From assembly GCF_954871325.1 (NCBI RefSeq), contig NC_088776.1:41620569-41684568 (forward strand): DNA of 64,000 nucleotides. Reading direction: 5' to 3'. This DNA is from Gordionus sp. m RMFG-2023 (lineage: Eukaryota; Nematomorpha; Gordioida; Chordodea; Parachordodidae). The translations under genes and the position numbers were made by a program. Of the stretch, positions 32,971-47,800 are shown in pieces. How positions within the stretch are numbered: position 1 is the stretch's first letter; each line of letters begins with the position of its first letter. The notes under the pieces are model-generated. The model searched no databases, had not been told where the DNA came from, and was given only the letters and a program-made list of their open reading frames with translations.

Positions 32971-35653
32971 TTAATATTTTTATTTAATTTTTCCCAACAG
33001 GAATTCTAGTCAATCTTAGGGAAGCAGTTAAGAAGATTTTTAAATCATCATTAAAATGAGGATTTTTATCTTATTATTAAGAATTTAATCTCGAAAGATT
33101 TAATTACTATTTTTTAAGGTCTATATAAGTAAACTATTAAGAATTTGACTTTTTTTCCTTTTATATCGACGAAATTTTATTTAATGAATTTTAAATTATA
33201 ATTGTAATAAAGTTTGATTATATGTTATAAAGATATTAAATTTTAAAATTGATAAAGTTATAAAATAAAATGTCTAACAAAAATTATTAAATTTATAAAA
33301 TTATATAAAATTTATAGGTTATAAAATTTTTCAGATCTTTATTAAAATGAATGTATACTATTTAAAAATATGATACATTTATAATATATACAAGGAAAAA
33401 AAATAATCTCGCCTGCCTATCATTTATAAAAAAATTTAACCCACGCCGCCCACATAAAATGTAAATAAGCTCATTCTTTCAATTAAGTATCTAATAAAAA
33501 AAATGATTTAGTTTCAGCGCTTCAACTATAAAAAAGGTTTATAATTTAGGGAATGTTATATAAAGCATAAATCATAAGGGTAATTTATTTGATCTAATAA
33601 AATATTTATGTGATTACATAAAATTAATTTATTGATACTAAAAACCTTCCAGCAATGCTATTTTCTCATTCAGAAAATGCATATGTTGCTGGAATTGCCA
33701 ATATTTTTTATAGTTATCTTGATGGCTTTAATAAATTTTTTTCTTGTCATTTCCATCTAAGTAGGATATCCGTTTGAAGTATATCCTCTATTCAAGGGAG
33801 ATCTTTAAATAAAGTAAAACCATTAATAATAAATAAAAAAAAGTAATTTAAATTAATTGTTTATAAATTATAAACTTAAACTAAATTAAGTAGCCAAAAA
33901 TTTTGATGAATTATACAAAAACTTGTTACTTATTTAAATATTTTTTTATGTCATTAGGTAATGCTCACCTCTGCAACAGACACATCTTCTTATCTGTTGT
34001 GTTTAATTTTGACATGGATGCTCTATTTCAAACATTGCATTTATAATTTAATAATCTTTAATTAAATTCTCTTTGCTTCTGGGGAAAAGGGTTAAATTAG
34101 GTTTTCATCCACGTTGATGTTATATTCTTCCATGCAATCAAATTCAACAAGTTTTCGATATATTTCTTACCAATTAATTTCTCCCGATGACAACATTCTC
34201 AGTTATAAATTCCTTGGTATTAAAAATTTTGAAATTTCAGGAAACATATGATTTTTTAATGTATACTTAAATAATTTTAAATAACAAATAAAAGTTGTAA
34301 ATTTTTTTACCCCGCCTGCCAACCATAGTTTAAATTTTAACCCGCCCACCCGCTAGCCAGTTCTTTTAAAATTTTAACCCGCTCCCCCACTTAGATGGGC
34401 GGGCGTGGGCAGGTGGGTGCAGACCTCTATTTCATGCTAACCCTATCTCAATAGCTTCTACCTAATTTAGGATGCGAAATCAGATTTTAAATAATGTTTT
34501 CGCTACAACATTTTTGCAAAAATGCATTCACGAATATATTGGCGATAATCAAAATTGCGGTAATGCATTCGCGATAAAAACAAAAGTTTTGCAGTAATGA
34601 CATATAACCAAATATTATATTTTAAAAAAATAAAATTTAATAGCCTAATATGATATTTTTAAAAACATTGATTTTTTTTAAAAAAATGTTTATTATAATG
34701 ATAATATATATTATAGTAAAATACATATATTATGTTTCAATATAATATTTATAATCTTTTTTAACTTTTCATTATCAAATAATATTTATACAAATTAAAT
34801 CAATCTATATTCATGAATGAATTCAATATGATTATTTCTTTTTTTTGTTCTTTGTTCTCTTTATAATTAAAAAAAAGTTTTCAATTAAAAATTATATTCA
34901 GTTTGACTGAGCAAAATATGAAGATCAAATATTCCACCTATTTTAAAATATTCGTCACAATCTTCTCTCTTCGCTCTTTGGAAATTGTTGGTATAAAATA
35001 AATTTATATATAATCAATTCAAAAAAATGATTATATATATTATAAATATTTTCATCATCATATAAAAATATATTTAATTTATCATGAATAATTTTTAATA
35101 CTTAGTCCTTATTTGATTTTTTTTTTATCCTATATGTCTTAAATAAAAATAATAAATGTTAATTTACTTCACATTGGATATGATTTTCTTTTAGCATTTT
35201 ATAATATTCTCCAGTCCACATTTAATCTCTTTCATTAAAATAATTTTTGTTGGCCGCATTAATAATAAGTAATAAAAACAAGTCTAAATTCATATTTAAA
35301 TAAAATAAATAAGCTTAAATAAAATAATTTTTAAAATAGTAAGAATAAAACTTTATTTAAATGTCTCTCTCAAATTTCTATTATAAACGTGCAAAAATCA
35401 CTAAATCCACGATTCAAAGAAATGCATTAAATCGTTTTTGACATTTAAGTTCTTATGACCTTAATCGAAGCTGATTTAATGCGCCGAATTAGAAGTCAAG
35501 TTGTTTGAATGGAAAATTGATTGTTAACCGAGTAGGAGTGCTAAACAAAATATTTAATTCCAAAATATTTAATAATTATTTTATTTTATATATTCCCTTC
35601 GATAACATTTATCACGTGATTTCTGCGTAAATGAGATCAAGAATTTTATAGAA
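32971..35653. other. Intergenic DNA upstream of the NETO-like gene
   Basis: It is mostly A/T-only. 34310-34430 is a GC-rich end (GGCGGGCGTGGGCAGG..GCAGACCTCTA) of a hAT-like element, partly echoed near 33410-33450. 34490-34600 has TTCGCGATAAAA motifs like the ends of the 55858-59371 element. The signal-peptide exon and promoter of the NETO-like gene may lie here but I could not place them. Confidence 0.4.
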
Positions 35654-35770
35654 ATGGAATTTTACTTTGTGATGCTATTTTATTTAGCTACTTTTTATAA
35701 AAAATCGTTATATAAATTTAATATCGTAGCCCAATTCGGAGTTCAATTTAGGGTAAAATTTAAAGTTCAA
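35654..35770 (+). other. Possible signal-peptide exon upstream of the NETO-like gene
   Basis: An ATG opens MEFYFVMLFYLATFY, a short hydrophobic start that could be a signal peptide. The only acceptor near the first Cys is the AG at 35853-35854, which needs phase 1. The donors in this stretch are phase 0 or 2, so the join does not work as read. The true signal exon may lie further upstream. Confidence 0.15.
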
Positions 35771-35847
35771 TAAGCAGTTTAGATAAGTATTAATTATTGT
35801 CCATTAATTCCACGTAATTACTATATATTTTTTTAAAAATAAATATT

Positions 35848-38800
35848 ATGAAAGGAAACTGCGTGCATGCTTTTAATAGATCTACCATGAAAAAGGGCTA
35901 CATTAGCTCTCCTAACTATCCAAATTTTTATCCTTCCAATTCTGAATGTTGGTACTTTTTTTACGGAACCGTGTATGAAGGATTATCCATTAAATTTGAA
36001 GAATTTGACTTGAAAGAGAAAAACAAATTTGGGTTAATATTATTTTGGTCATATCTTATTATTTAAAATTAATTCACATTTTTTGGTCTATCGAAAAAAC
36101 GTTTTGACATTGGTCTTGTTCAAATTAATGGTCTACCGGGAACCTGCCCCTCTCCCATCCATCAGTCATTGTAACTACCTAAGAAGGTGCTCATGGTAGT
36201 CTTTTTTTAATTTTTTATATAATAATAAAAAAAACTCTTTTCTAAAACTGATTATCTCCCATCAATTTATTTATAATAAACGTATAACAAATATGTAGGA
36301 CAAATTTAGTAGATATTCTTCGATAATAAAAAATTTGTCATATTCCTGCATATGTAAGCTAACAAATTTGCACAATAGTAATAAATTTAAATTTATATCT
36401 TTATTAATTTACAATAGGTGTTTAAACGACTATTTGGAAATATATAATATCGGCGATAATGGATTAAAACATTTGATAAATCGGTTGTGCGGGAACATAG
36501 ATAATATCTCCAAAACAATTTTTTCCTTCCAAAGCAACATGGAATTGAGATTTAAATCCGACAATTCTGGCTCTAACACTAGATTCAAAGGGTTCATTGC
36601 GAGTTTTGAATTTGTTAATGAAGGTAAAATTATCATGATAGTAAAGACAAATTTATTGACCTATTCTGTTATTTTTTGGATAACTAACAAATTGCATCTT
36701 AACGATAATGGCTCATTATCTTTGTAACAAAATATTATATATTTCTATGCCCTTTCTGTGATAATTTTAAAATGGTGCCCGACATAAGTTGTATTAAATA
36801 TTAATTATGTATTGTAATGAGAGCTCTGCAAGTCGACAGGAAGATATTTTATCACTTGGTCCGGACTAACCTTAATATTAGACTATTTCACCCCAGACCG
36901 AACTTTTTACATATCTGAGCCAAACTCAAACCTTGACTAAATTAAAATAACACTAAAATTTATAATTTTCATCCAGCACATTTTTTACTATTTCCTTGAG
37001 AGATAGATAATTTCAATTATACTTTTTATTCACTAGAAAATTTTGAACCTTATTTCAAAGACCATTTTGCGGAAGACATCATATCTCAAGTTACTCATTA
37101 TAATGGTAATAATTTTTCGCGACCAATTATTTCAACGAATTTAAAAAATAATACTTTAATAAACGATTTATCAACAAAATTTCAATCTGAAAATATGAAA
37201 TGTGGCAAATTCATCAAAGATAAAAAATTTGGAATAATACAGTCTCCCGGCTATCCATTTAATTACGAATCATCTCTCGAATGTGTTTGGGTTATCAGGG
37301 TCCAGAAATACTGGAGAATATATATGAGAATGGAAGAATTGGATTTAGAAGGAGGATTATGTATGAATATAAATTTTATCTGCTATTATATTTTTGATTA
37401 ATCAAAATTAATATATATATATATAAATAAAAGCCCTTTCCAATATTTGTAAGTTAGTTTGTTTAAAACTTAGCTTATAATAAATTGAAAAAAATTTCTG
37501 AAAAATCTATGAACGACACACAAAAGTTGATCATTTTCAATATAAGTCACCAGACTTAGATTATAGGTTTACTGCTATTACCATCTGCCCATCTAATTAG
37601 TAATGAATCGGTTAAAAAGATTATGACATAAAGTGTCTTTTATCTTTGATTGATATTTTCAAGTTAGCTCTGATTATTTTGGTATTTTTTATAAAGAACT
37701 TTTAATGAATATCATTTAAAAATCTACACTTAAAAGGCATATATATCTTAATTACAATTCTATAAATGTTTTTATTGATGATTTATTCAAATTTAATAAT
37801 AAAAGTGAGCCCCGACTAGTGGTGACAAAATTATCATTAATTAAATGTTATTAAAAAATAATATGTATATTATATTGTTTGATGAATAAATTAATTACTA
37901 ACTAAATTGAAACATTATTAAATTAGTGTAATTCTTAAATATTTTTTAAAGATATTATTATAGTACATAAATGTAAACGTCCATATGTTTTTCCCAGCAG
38001 TGTTATATTTTTTAAACTTAAATTAATTTATTTAATGAGTTTTTTTAAAATCTGAATCTAATTTTGCCTATATTTCCCAAACAGGTCCATCATCTTGAAA
38101 TTACTTTTAGCTTAAAAATAATTAAATTATATTTTCCATAGTTTTTAAAAAAAATATATTATTAGGAAACAAAATGGAAAAGGGGGTAAAATGATTGATT
38201 TATAAAATTTTCATTCATTTATAAACTTGAAATGTATATTAAAATAAATCTACCTTTTACAATCATTAATATCCCACTGAAAAAATAAATAACTAATTTT
38301 ATTGTATCACAAAGAAAACATAAAATCATGACAAAGAAATCTTGAAAGTCTTGCTGCTTTCTAGCAAATCCAAATAAATGACATTATATTGATGTTTGAC
38401 ATGTATAACATATAACATTAGATATTATATTAACTAATGTAGTCTACGAATCTACATTTAAACATAATTTGATTGACATTGAATATTATATAAATTTATT
38501 TATACATATAATGTAAAAATGTACAATTACAACAGGCCCCATATTACATCCCCCCCCCTCTCCCTCAATTACATATTTTTTCATATGCTTCCCAAATTCT
38601 TCATTTAGCTTGTACAAGCAGGGTTGCCAGATATTTTTCACTTGAAAACGCGAGTTTTTATTTTATAATAATTTATGAGGGCATCGCCCCCATACTTGTG
38701 GGCCTTCTGCCAGGTTAATCGCTATAGCATACTCATCTAAGTTAATATGTTATATAATATAATAAGATTCAAGACAATATTAAATTTAATATTTTTTATT

Positions 38801-41800
38801 GATTTACTAATAATATTTATGATGTATTATTTTCCCATGTTTATAAATAGAGCATAATATTAATTATGATAATTTAAGGAGGCAATAAATTTTCCATCAA
38901 AGTTAAGGAATGATAATACGGTGTTCACATTTGTGATAAAGAGGAATCTTAAAAAGGTTTTACGCGCGTTTCGTTTTATTTTTATTTAATTCTATTGATA
39001 TTTATTAATTTTCAATGTTGTTTTTTGGCCTTATGATTTAAGATATGTCTAATATAGGGTATTAATCGATAGATAATCATAATATTGCAAATGGAGTCAA
39101 TCTCTACCTCTTAATGGGCGAGTCTAGGTCTGTGGGGTCAGGAAAAAATATCGATATGGGTATCAAATAAAAGCTAATTTAAATATCTTTTGACTGAAAG
39201 TATTTATTCTTGGTCTTGATGGGTATGATTTGGTCTGAGGGGGGGGGGAATAGAAGGGGGAGTGGAGATTAAAAAAATTATTTTTTTTGATATGGGTATC
39301 AAATAAAAGATAGTTATAATATTTCTTTATTGTAAAATAATATTCACTCATAATGGGAGAGTCTAGGTCTTGGGGGTCAGGAATATTTTTCAACATAATA
39401 TATCGATATGGGTGTCAAATAAAAGCTAATTTAAATATCTTTTGATTGGAAGTATTCATTCTTGGTCTTGATGGGTATGACTTGGTCTGGGAGGTGGATT
39501 TATTAGGGGGGGGGGGGTAAAAAGTAATTTTTTTGATAAGGGTATCAAATAAAAGGTAATTAAAATATTTATTTATAAAAAAAATTATCACTATAAGTGG
39601 GCGTATCTAGGTCATGGGGGGTCAGAAATTTTTTTATAAACACAAAATAACGATATTGGTATCAAATAAAAGGTAATTAAAAAATCTTTTGTTTGTAATA
39701 TTAATCATCAATCTAAGTGGGCGGGTCTAGGTTTTGGGGGGTCAGAAATATTTTTATAAACACAATATAACGATATGGGTATCAAATAAAAGGTAATTAA
39801 AATATCTCTTGTTTGTATTAATTATACACTAAATAGACGGGAGGTCTTGGGTGGTCAGGAATGTTTTTATAAACGAAAAATATTGATTTAGGAATTAAAT
39901 AAAAGGTAATTTAAATATCTTTTAACTGAAAGTATTTACTCTTATTTAAAAGGGCTCGACTTGATTTGGATTGGGGGGGGGGGGGGTGAAATAAAAAGTA
40001 TTTAAAAATCTTTTGATTATATTAATTTTATCAAATTTCTGGAGGCTACATTTGAAACGATCGATTCACAAATTTTACTATTACATTATAAATATTTTAA
40101 TTATTTCAGTATAAATTATTACACTTCTTTACAAGCAAATCATTCCTATTATTATATTTTTTTCAAGACATATTATCAACACATATTTTATTTGATTTGG
40201 ATAATTGAAATTTGAAATATAATTTTGAACAATTATTTATTATTTACACAAATAATATTTAAGTGACATTTTGTCACTATAATTAATGCCATTTTTAAAA
40301 CATTGGCATCTCATATTGTTGCAACCTTTTTGGAAATTGCATTAATTTACAATAACCATAAGAAGATGTACTTCTTGATGCTGTTATTATGGAGATGGTC
40401 TTATTAAGAATGGTTAAATTTTATTGATTTGTGAACGTTCATTTTTAAAAATTGGGAATCAATTTTTCCCAAACTTAGTTCCAACGCATAGTTTCTCCCC
40501 CCCCCCCCCATTTGGATAATTTTGGCTTCAATATTTTAGGGCATAGATTTGATCTATCATATTTATTTATTGGGATCAGTACGTGATCCACAATAAATAT
40601 TTTATTTTTTTAATTTTATTTTTGTATTGTCTCTATCTATTATAAATAGGTAATAAACGAAGGCTGCCTATCTAAAACTTTTTCTATGCTAATGCCTATT
40701 GAGTTTGTGGTATTTTTATCTTGCCATAGTATTGTGTTGCCTATTTTATATCTCCTTCTCTCCGAAAGAATATATTTAATATTGTAAAATGATTCGTAGG
40801 AATTCCCCATTTTTATTTTGTGAGCAATAATATTGCCTCAGGTTCATTAGTAGTATTATTATGGTTATAAAGCAGATATAAAGTATTTGTGCAAGTCGGA
40901 TTAGAAACTGTAGTGAAATCTAATTTAAAATGAATAATATATAAATATGAAGAGTTAAATTAGTAGGTTAGAGTTAGTAAACTATTCATTAATTTTATTA
41001 CTTTCATGAGAAAAAATATTAAGTAACAATTCACTGACATTATAAGAGCTTGGTATGGAATGCCTACTTAGAGTATAATTATTGCAATCATGTGATATTT
41101 TAATTACCTTTTATTTGATACCCATATCGTTATTTTATGTTGAAAAAATTTTCCTGACCCCCCCCCTCCCCAAGACTAGACCCGCCCATTTTTATTACAA
41201 TCAAAAGATATTTTGATATCAATATTTTTTATTCTTTATCCCCTCACCCCCCTAGATCAGGTCCTACCCATCAAGACCAAGTTCTACCCATCAAGGGCAA
41301 GAATAAATGCTTTCAGTCAAAAGATAATTAAATTTGTTTTGTTTGATACCCATATCTATGTTGATAAATATATTCTGATCCCTCCAGGGCCTAGACTCGC
41401 CCAGTGAGTGACAATTATTATTACAATCAAAAGATATTTTAAACCTTTTATTTAATGCCCATATCATTATTTTGTGTTTATAGAAATATTCCTGACCCCC
41501 CCCCCCCCCATGACCTAGACCCTCCCACTTAGAGTGATCATTATTACAATCAAATGATTTTAATTACCTTTTATTTGATACCCATATCAAAAAAATTATT
41601 TTTTACACCCCTCCCCCCCTCCCTTAGGCCAAGTCCTACACATCAAAATCAAGAATGAATACTTTCAGTCAAAAGATATTTAAATTAACTTTTATTTGAT
41701 ACCAATATCGATATTTATGTTGAAAAATGTTATTGACCCCTTTAGGCCCAAGACCCACCCACTTTGAGTGATTATTATTATTACAATAAAAATAATTACC

Positions 41801-44800
41801 TTTTATTTGATACCTATATCAATATCTTTTATTTTTTACCATATCCCCCCCCCACCTCCTAAATCAAGTCCTACCCATCAATACCAATATTAAATGCTTT
41901 CAGTCAAAAGATTTTTAAATTAGCTTTTATTTGATAACCATATCGATAGTTTGTTTTGATAAAAATATTCCTAACCCCCCAGGCCTAGACTAGCCCATTA
42001 ATGAGAAAATGTTGACGTATAGTTGAATAGATCTTTTGTTAGCTATCGATTATACCCTATATTCGACATATCTACTTTCATAAGCCCCCCAAAAACTTAG
42101 AAAATTTAAAAAAATAAAGCAAAACGCGTGTAAAACGCGTTTTAAATTAAGGTTATTCTTTATCATGGTTCAAAGTGATAATACCGTATAGTTCTTTACC
42201 CTTTAAAAAATTGAATTTTTAAAGGGATCCCTTTAAAACCCATGATGATCCCGGATAGTTCCGATCCCTTTAAAAATGACGACATATATAAACATTAAAA
42301 TTTAAATATATCCTAATTATTTATAATTTATTATTTAATTTTGAAATTGAAATCTATATTTTCAATTTGTATTATAATCCTAAATCATCTGGCGTAAATT
42401 ATTTAAAATGTCATCGCAAATGCATATACAAATCGATGTAAATTAAGATAAGAATCAAATGGAAGACACCCTAGAAGAAAATGTTCTTGATAATAATAAT
42501 AGAAATTTTCCATTTCCAAAATTTGAAAATATTTTCAAATTAATGTAAAAACAAAAGGTGGCTACAAATTTATTTGTTCAAACTGTAAAAAATATATCCA
42601 CAAATAAATTTAGTAGCTATAACCTCAAAAACACTTAAAGGTAATTGTCATTTATAAATCTAATTGTATTTTTATTTTATAAGAATGCTCAACAGTTTTA
42701 AAGAGTTAGAAAAACATCTTAATAATTTTGGTATAGGGGAGACTATATTCAAAAAGACCAATTCATTTCAAGTTATATTAATTATTTATATTACACATGC
42801 CAATATTTCTGAGAAACTAGGTGAGCTGATAAAGTTATCGTAGATTTTATAATTAATACAATTAAGCCAGTGTCATTGATTGATAATCCATCATTTACCA
42901 TGTTGATTAAAGCTCTATCCCTGGTACAACAATTTTTTGTCGCCAGATATTAATGATTGATATAGTAAACAATGATGGCCTACTTAGAACCATAAAAACG
43001 ACTTCCACTGATAATATTGAGGATTCGAATATGATAGAAAATCCCCTAGGCGCGTTTTTTAAATCTAAAAATACAAATGAATATTTTTGATAATTTTTCC
43101 TATATTAAAAAAAATATATAATTCAGTACTACTGCCTTGCCCGCAAGTGCTAGTGTTGAGAGATTATTTAGTAAGGTGAAATTTATACTTTCTGATCGTC
43201 GCTCTAGACTTGGGGAATAGTATAGAAATGATTTTATTATTAAAATGCAAAAAAAGATATTTTTATTACTATAGTCTGTTTACATATTTTTTTATAATCA
43301 AAACTAACATATTTAAATATTTAATTTTATGTATTAAAATAAAACAAATTTATTTCTAAATTTTTTTATAAAGAGTAGTCTAAAAAGTAGTTAAAGCTAC
43401 TTTTAAAAATAGCTAATTTTAAAAAATAGTAGCTAATAGCACACTACTTTTTTTGATTGATAGCAATAGCGGTAGCACGTGACAAATAGCGATCGCGGTA
43501 TCTGCCTTTGTTTCTGGTGCCAAAATATTTTGTATTATTTTAAAGCCTTTTGTTCTGCCACATGAAAATATTGATGCAATTTTAGAGCCAGGAAAAAGTG
43601 TATAAAATAGCTTGCTTGAACAATCTGTACATATAGCTATGGGAATGTTTTATGGAATGATATATTTCAGCCATAACAGACAAGGTTTCATTCTTAAAAT
43701 ATTTGGTTACGTATGATTATAAAAGTATTGGTTCTAGATTGTTCATTTGTCAGTTTATGTTTGTTAGATTTCATATGTTTGATTATATCATACTATCACT
43801 ACGGCTTATTGGAAAGCGTGATACACACATACTACATTTTACAGTCGACTCTGAATGCTGCTTTAACCATTCATATTTTTGTTCCCAACTTTTATTATAA
43901 CTTACCTGCTATATTTTCTTCTTTTTTGTTTGTTAAGGTTTCAATCTTTCATCTTGAGAATTCCTTTATTATAAATTAATTTTACTTAATTATTTTATAA
44001 AAATGATCATGAATCTAATTAATCAACTCTATCAATTAATGTTTTTAGATATTTCTTAATTTAATTGTTAATAAGCTTTAGCAATATCTGTCTAAGTTAA
44101 ATTAGGCTAATTATAATTTGATGTGAATGTACAATTAATTTATTTCATAAAAGATTTTACAAGTTTTAAAACTAAGATTTATAAAATCCATAAAATAAAG
44201 TTATTTAAAACATTTTACTTGATAAACTTTCTTTAAACTGAATTTGCGGGTAATCAACTCAATATCTATTTATACATTGTTCATGGAAAATTAATTATTG
44301 ATCAATGAATATGGTTAGGTGAACTATTAACAAATACTACAATTTTTTTTAATATTTTAAAATAAAATTAATTTAAAATTTTATATTTGTTTTTAAAAAT
44401 ATTTTGAAAAAATTCAAAAAATTTTGAAAAAACTTAAAAACGTGAGAAAAAATATGGGTTCTAACATGAAAATTTTGATTTTTTATATATTTTTTAGAAC
44501 AAACTTTCCACTTTTATCACATTAAATACCCCGTATAAATTATATATTTTAATAAATAGATCAACATTTTACAATCCCTAATATCCCACTAAAAAGATCA
44601 ATAAATAATATTTTTCCATCACAAAGAAAACATTAAAATCATGACAAAGAATTCAAAGTCTTGCTGTATTCTCACAAATCCAAATGATTGACATTATGTT
44701 GATGGTTGACATGTATAACCTATAATATTGTCATGAGATATTATATAATACTAAATATGTAATCTACGAATCTACATTTAAACATTATTTGATTGACATG

Positions 44801-47800
44801 AGATATTAAATAAAGTTATATACATATATAATGTAAAAAATACACAATTATAACTATATAATTATTAAAAACAAAATGATGAAAAAATTATTATTGAAGT
44901 GTTAAACTTTTTGCAGAATAACGATATATGTCATAACAAAATATGTAAAATGTTCTAAATAAAATACCCCATACCACTTAAAGAGATCTAACATTGGCAT
45001 AATCAAGGGGGGAGTAGGAAATCATCCCATTCTCTTCCCAGGAATGGAATATATCATTATTATCATAATTTTTTTTAAAATAATTGAAAATAATGAATGA
45101 GCTACAAACCTATTTGCGATTTTTTAATATGATATGCTATTTAATGCAAGATCGCGTCAATTAAACCATATTATTTGAAATAAATTATTTGCGATTAAAT
45201 GCAATTTCAAAAACGCCAATTTGGAAGCAATTTAATTAATAAACCAAAACTATTTTTGAAACGTAATCCAACCAATGTCCTTCAGAAAGGAGGCTTAAAT
45301 CCTCCATTAAAATTTATGAAGGGAAAAACAACTCAAAGTTCTCCTTCTACCTTAGGATATATGATTGCGAAAGAAATCACCCGATTCAAAAATAAATATT
45401 TACATTATCTGAAAAATATGTTATTATATTAATGATGATAGTAAAACTTGTAAATTATATGATTTATATAAATAAGGATATGTATAAACAGGGGCGGACT
45501 GGCGACCTACGGCCTCATGGGCATTCATAAAGGCCTCATTTATATGGGGCTTCGCCCCCATACCCCCATTATGAGGGCCTTCGGCCCGCTTTTGCCCGGT
45601 CTTCGACCGGGTTCCCTTATATGGCTTCTTCGATTTACATGATTTTTATTACTTCTTGTTACATTAGTAACGATTTTATTTTAATATATTGTAGATAATG
45701 AAGGTTTAAGCTATCAATTTAAACTTTTACTTTATATTAATTTTTATATGAAACATAATATTATATTTTATATATTTAATATTAAATTGATTTATTTTTG
45801 TATATATAAAGAGATCATTATTATATAAAGAGATCATTATTATATAAAGAGATCATTATTATATAAAGAGATCATTATTATATAAAGAGATCATTATTAT
45901 ATAAAGAGATCATTATTATATAAAGAGATCATTATTATATAAAAGAGATCATTATTATATAAAATTTTACTAGTTAACTTTTGAAAATAAAGAACTTAAT
46001 TTAATATTTTAAATCGATTCTATTCCTACGTTCAAATCAAGCTATCACCCCCGCGTGTCGAATACTTCTTATTTTTGAAAATAAGTTTAAAAGATTTACA
46101 TTTTTAGTAATAAAAGAATAGTATTATACGATAATCATATATTTTATTTTTAAAAAATGTACATCTAAGATCATATTCACTACCAATATAAAATAATAAT
46201 CATTGCACATATATATTTTATATCAGATTTATAACTATATTGCATTATAAAATAAAGCATACATCACATGTTAAATATAAAAAATACATGCTCAATATAT
46301 CAAATCAATTAATTTTACACATAAAAAATTATTCAGTTATACAATATTACAGCGTATAAAATTGCTGCATATATAAAATCAGGCACCGATCATATTGTAA
46401 ATAGATATTATGAAATTCAAATAAAAGAATTGAGGAAATATATAATTTTTACGTTAATAAATCTCTCATTAACTTTGAACCTTTGCGCAAATATACAAGA
46501 ATATCTTCTAGTTCAATCTGCGCTAATGGTTCTCATCAACTGACATCAATAAAAACGCTTCTAATTTTTATTGGTCAATATTAACTCTCAGCTTATTTTT
46601 ATAATTTTTAATTTACTAAATGTTTTCTCGCAATTAACCTGCATAAATGACAAAGTTAAAATGTATTAATATGTCAAATATAAATTAGTGTCACTTGTAT
46701 GCATATTGCATCTTTTAAAAATTTCATACACGCATATTAAACACTTGTTACATTTATTATCATCACTGAGTTATTATCATATTTTAATATTCCATCTTCT
46801 TCATTTGACTCCTCACTTGTACATACGATCATCGTCCGTTTCATTTAATTCTGCTACCAAATCTTTGAATACACTGGCAAATGAATATTATTCGTTACGT
46901 AATTTAACACTCAATATATATATCTTTACTATTTATTTCATCAAAATGTCTAGGGTGCAAATATTGCACATTTAAAATAAACTTCGCAAAGAGACGTTCC
47001 GACAAGGTGTTTATAATTTGATGAATTATAGGACGAAATACTCCGAACCTATAAAGATCAATCGATTCTTGAGGACGTTTATTTTGGCATTTGTACTATA
47101 TATTCTCTTCGCTCGTCCTATTCGATTTTTTTAGCAGAGTATTCTGTATCCTGATACTCTCCGGGAGCTTTAAATATTAAAGTGTTTCATTTAAATTAGA
47201 AGCCATTTTATTGCTTTATTTTGAATCGATGTAATAATCGATGATACAGAAGACTTAGCATCTTTTATCATTTCCCATGCTGACAAAGTACCTAATTTTT
47301 TAATTTGAAGATATGACAGTGACCCAATTATTTCTAAAATTTCCTATATATTATAGCAGTACTTAGAGTCTAGATTTACATAAATTATCATGTTTTTGTT
47401 TCAAATGATATATTATCTAATATAAATTGAAGTGCATATCGTTATTGGGAGAAAGCTCTCTTTACCATATATCCTCTAGGGGTTTTTCACGTACCCACCA
47501 CCTTATCTTACCTATTTTTTGCAGCTTTCTCAACTTATTTTGGCCAGATGAATTATTCTGTTTCACCCAAGCATCCATCCATTTATCTAATTCACCGACC
47601 TGGATTTTATTTGATTTCAATGTAAGAACAAGAAATGTTGGCCATATTATTTCTACAATAAATCACTGTATAAAAATGTAATATAATAAATTAATCAAAA
47701 CTTAGCTTTCACTCCACTCAAACGGAAGCGTTTTTACTTCATTTAAAATAAACAAAGAAAAGAACGTGGTAATGATGTATAGCGTCAAGCGACGTTACTG

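Noticed and set aside
35654-35770. Joining MEFYFVML.. directly to CUB1
   Set aside because: The donor phases available do not fit the only acceptor near 35855, so the join is not supported.
36430-36636. - strand open frame over NETO exon 2
   Set aside because: Antisense shadow of the CUB1 coding exon.
43703-43979. Overlapping + strand open frames
   Set aside because: Two frames over the same AT-rich intron DNA, with no splice context or family motif.
46688-46975. + strand open frame of 95 codons
   Set aside because: It lies inside a hAT whose transposase remnant is on the other strand; it looks like a shadow frame.
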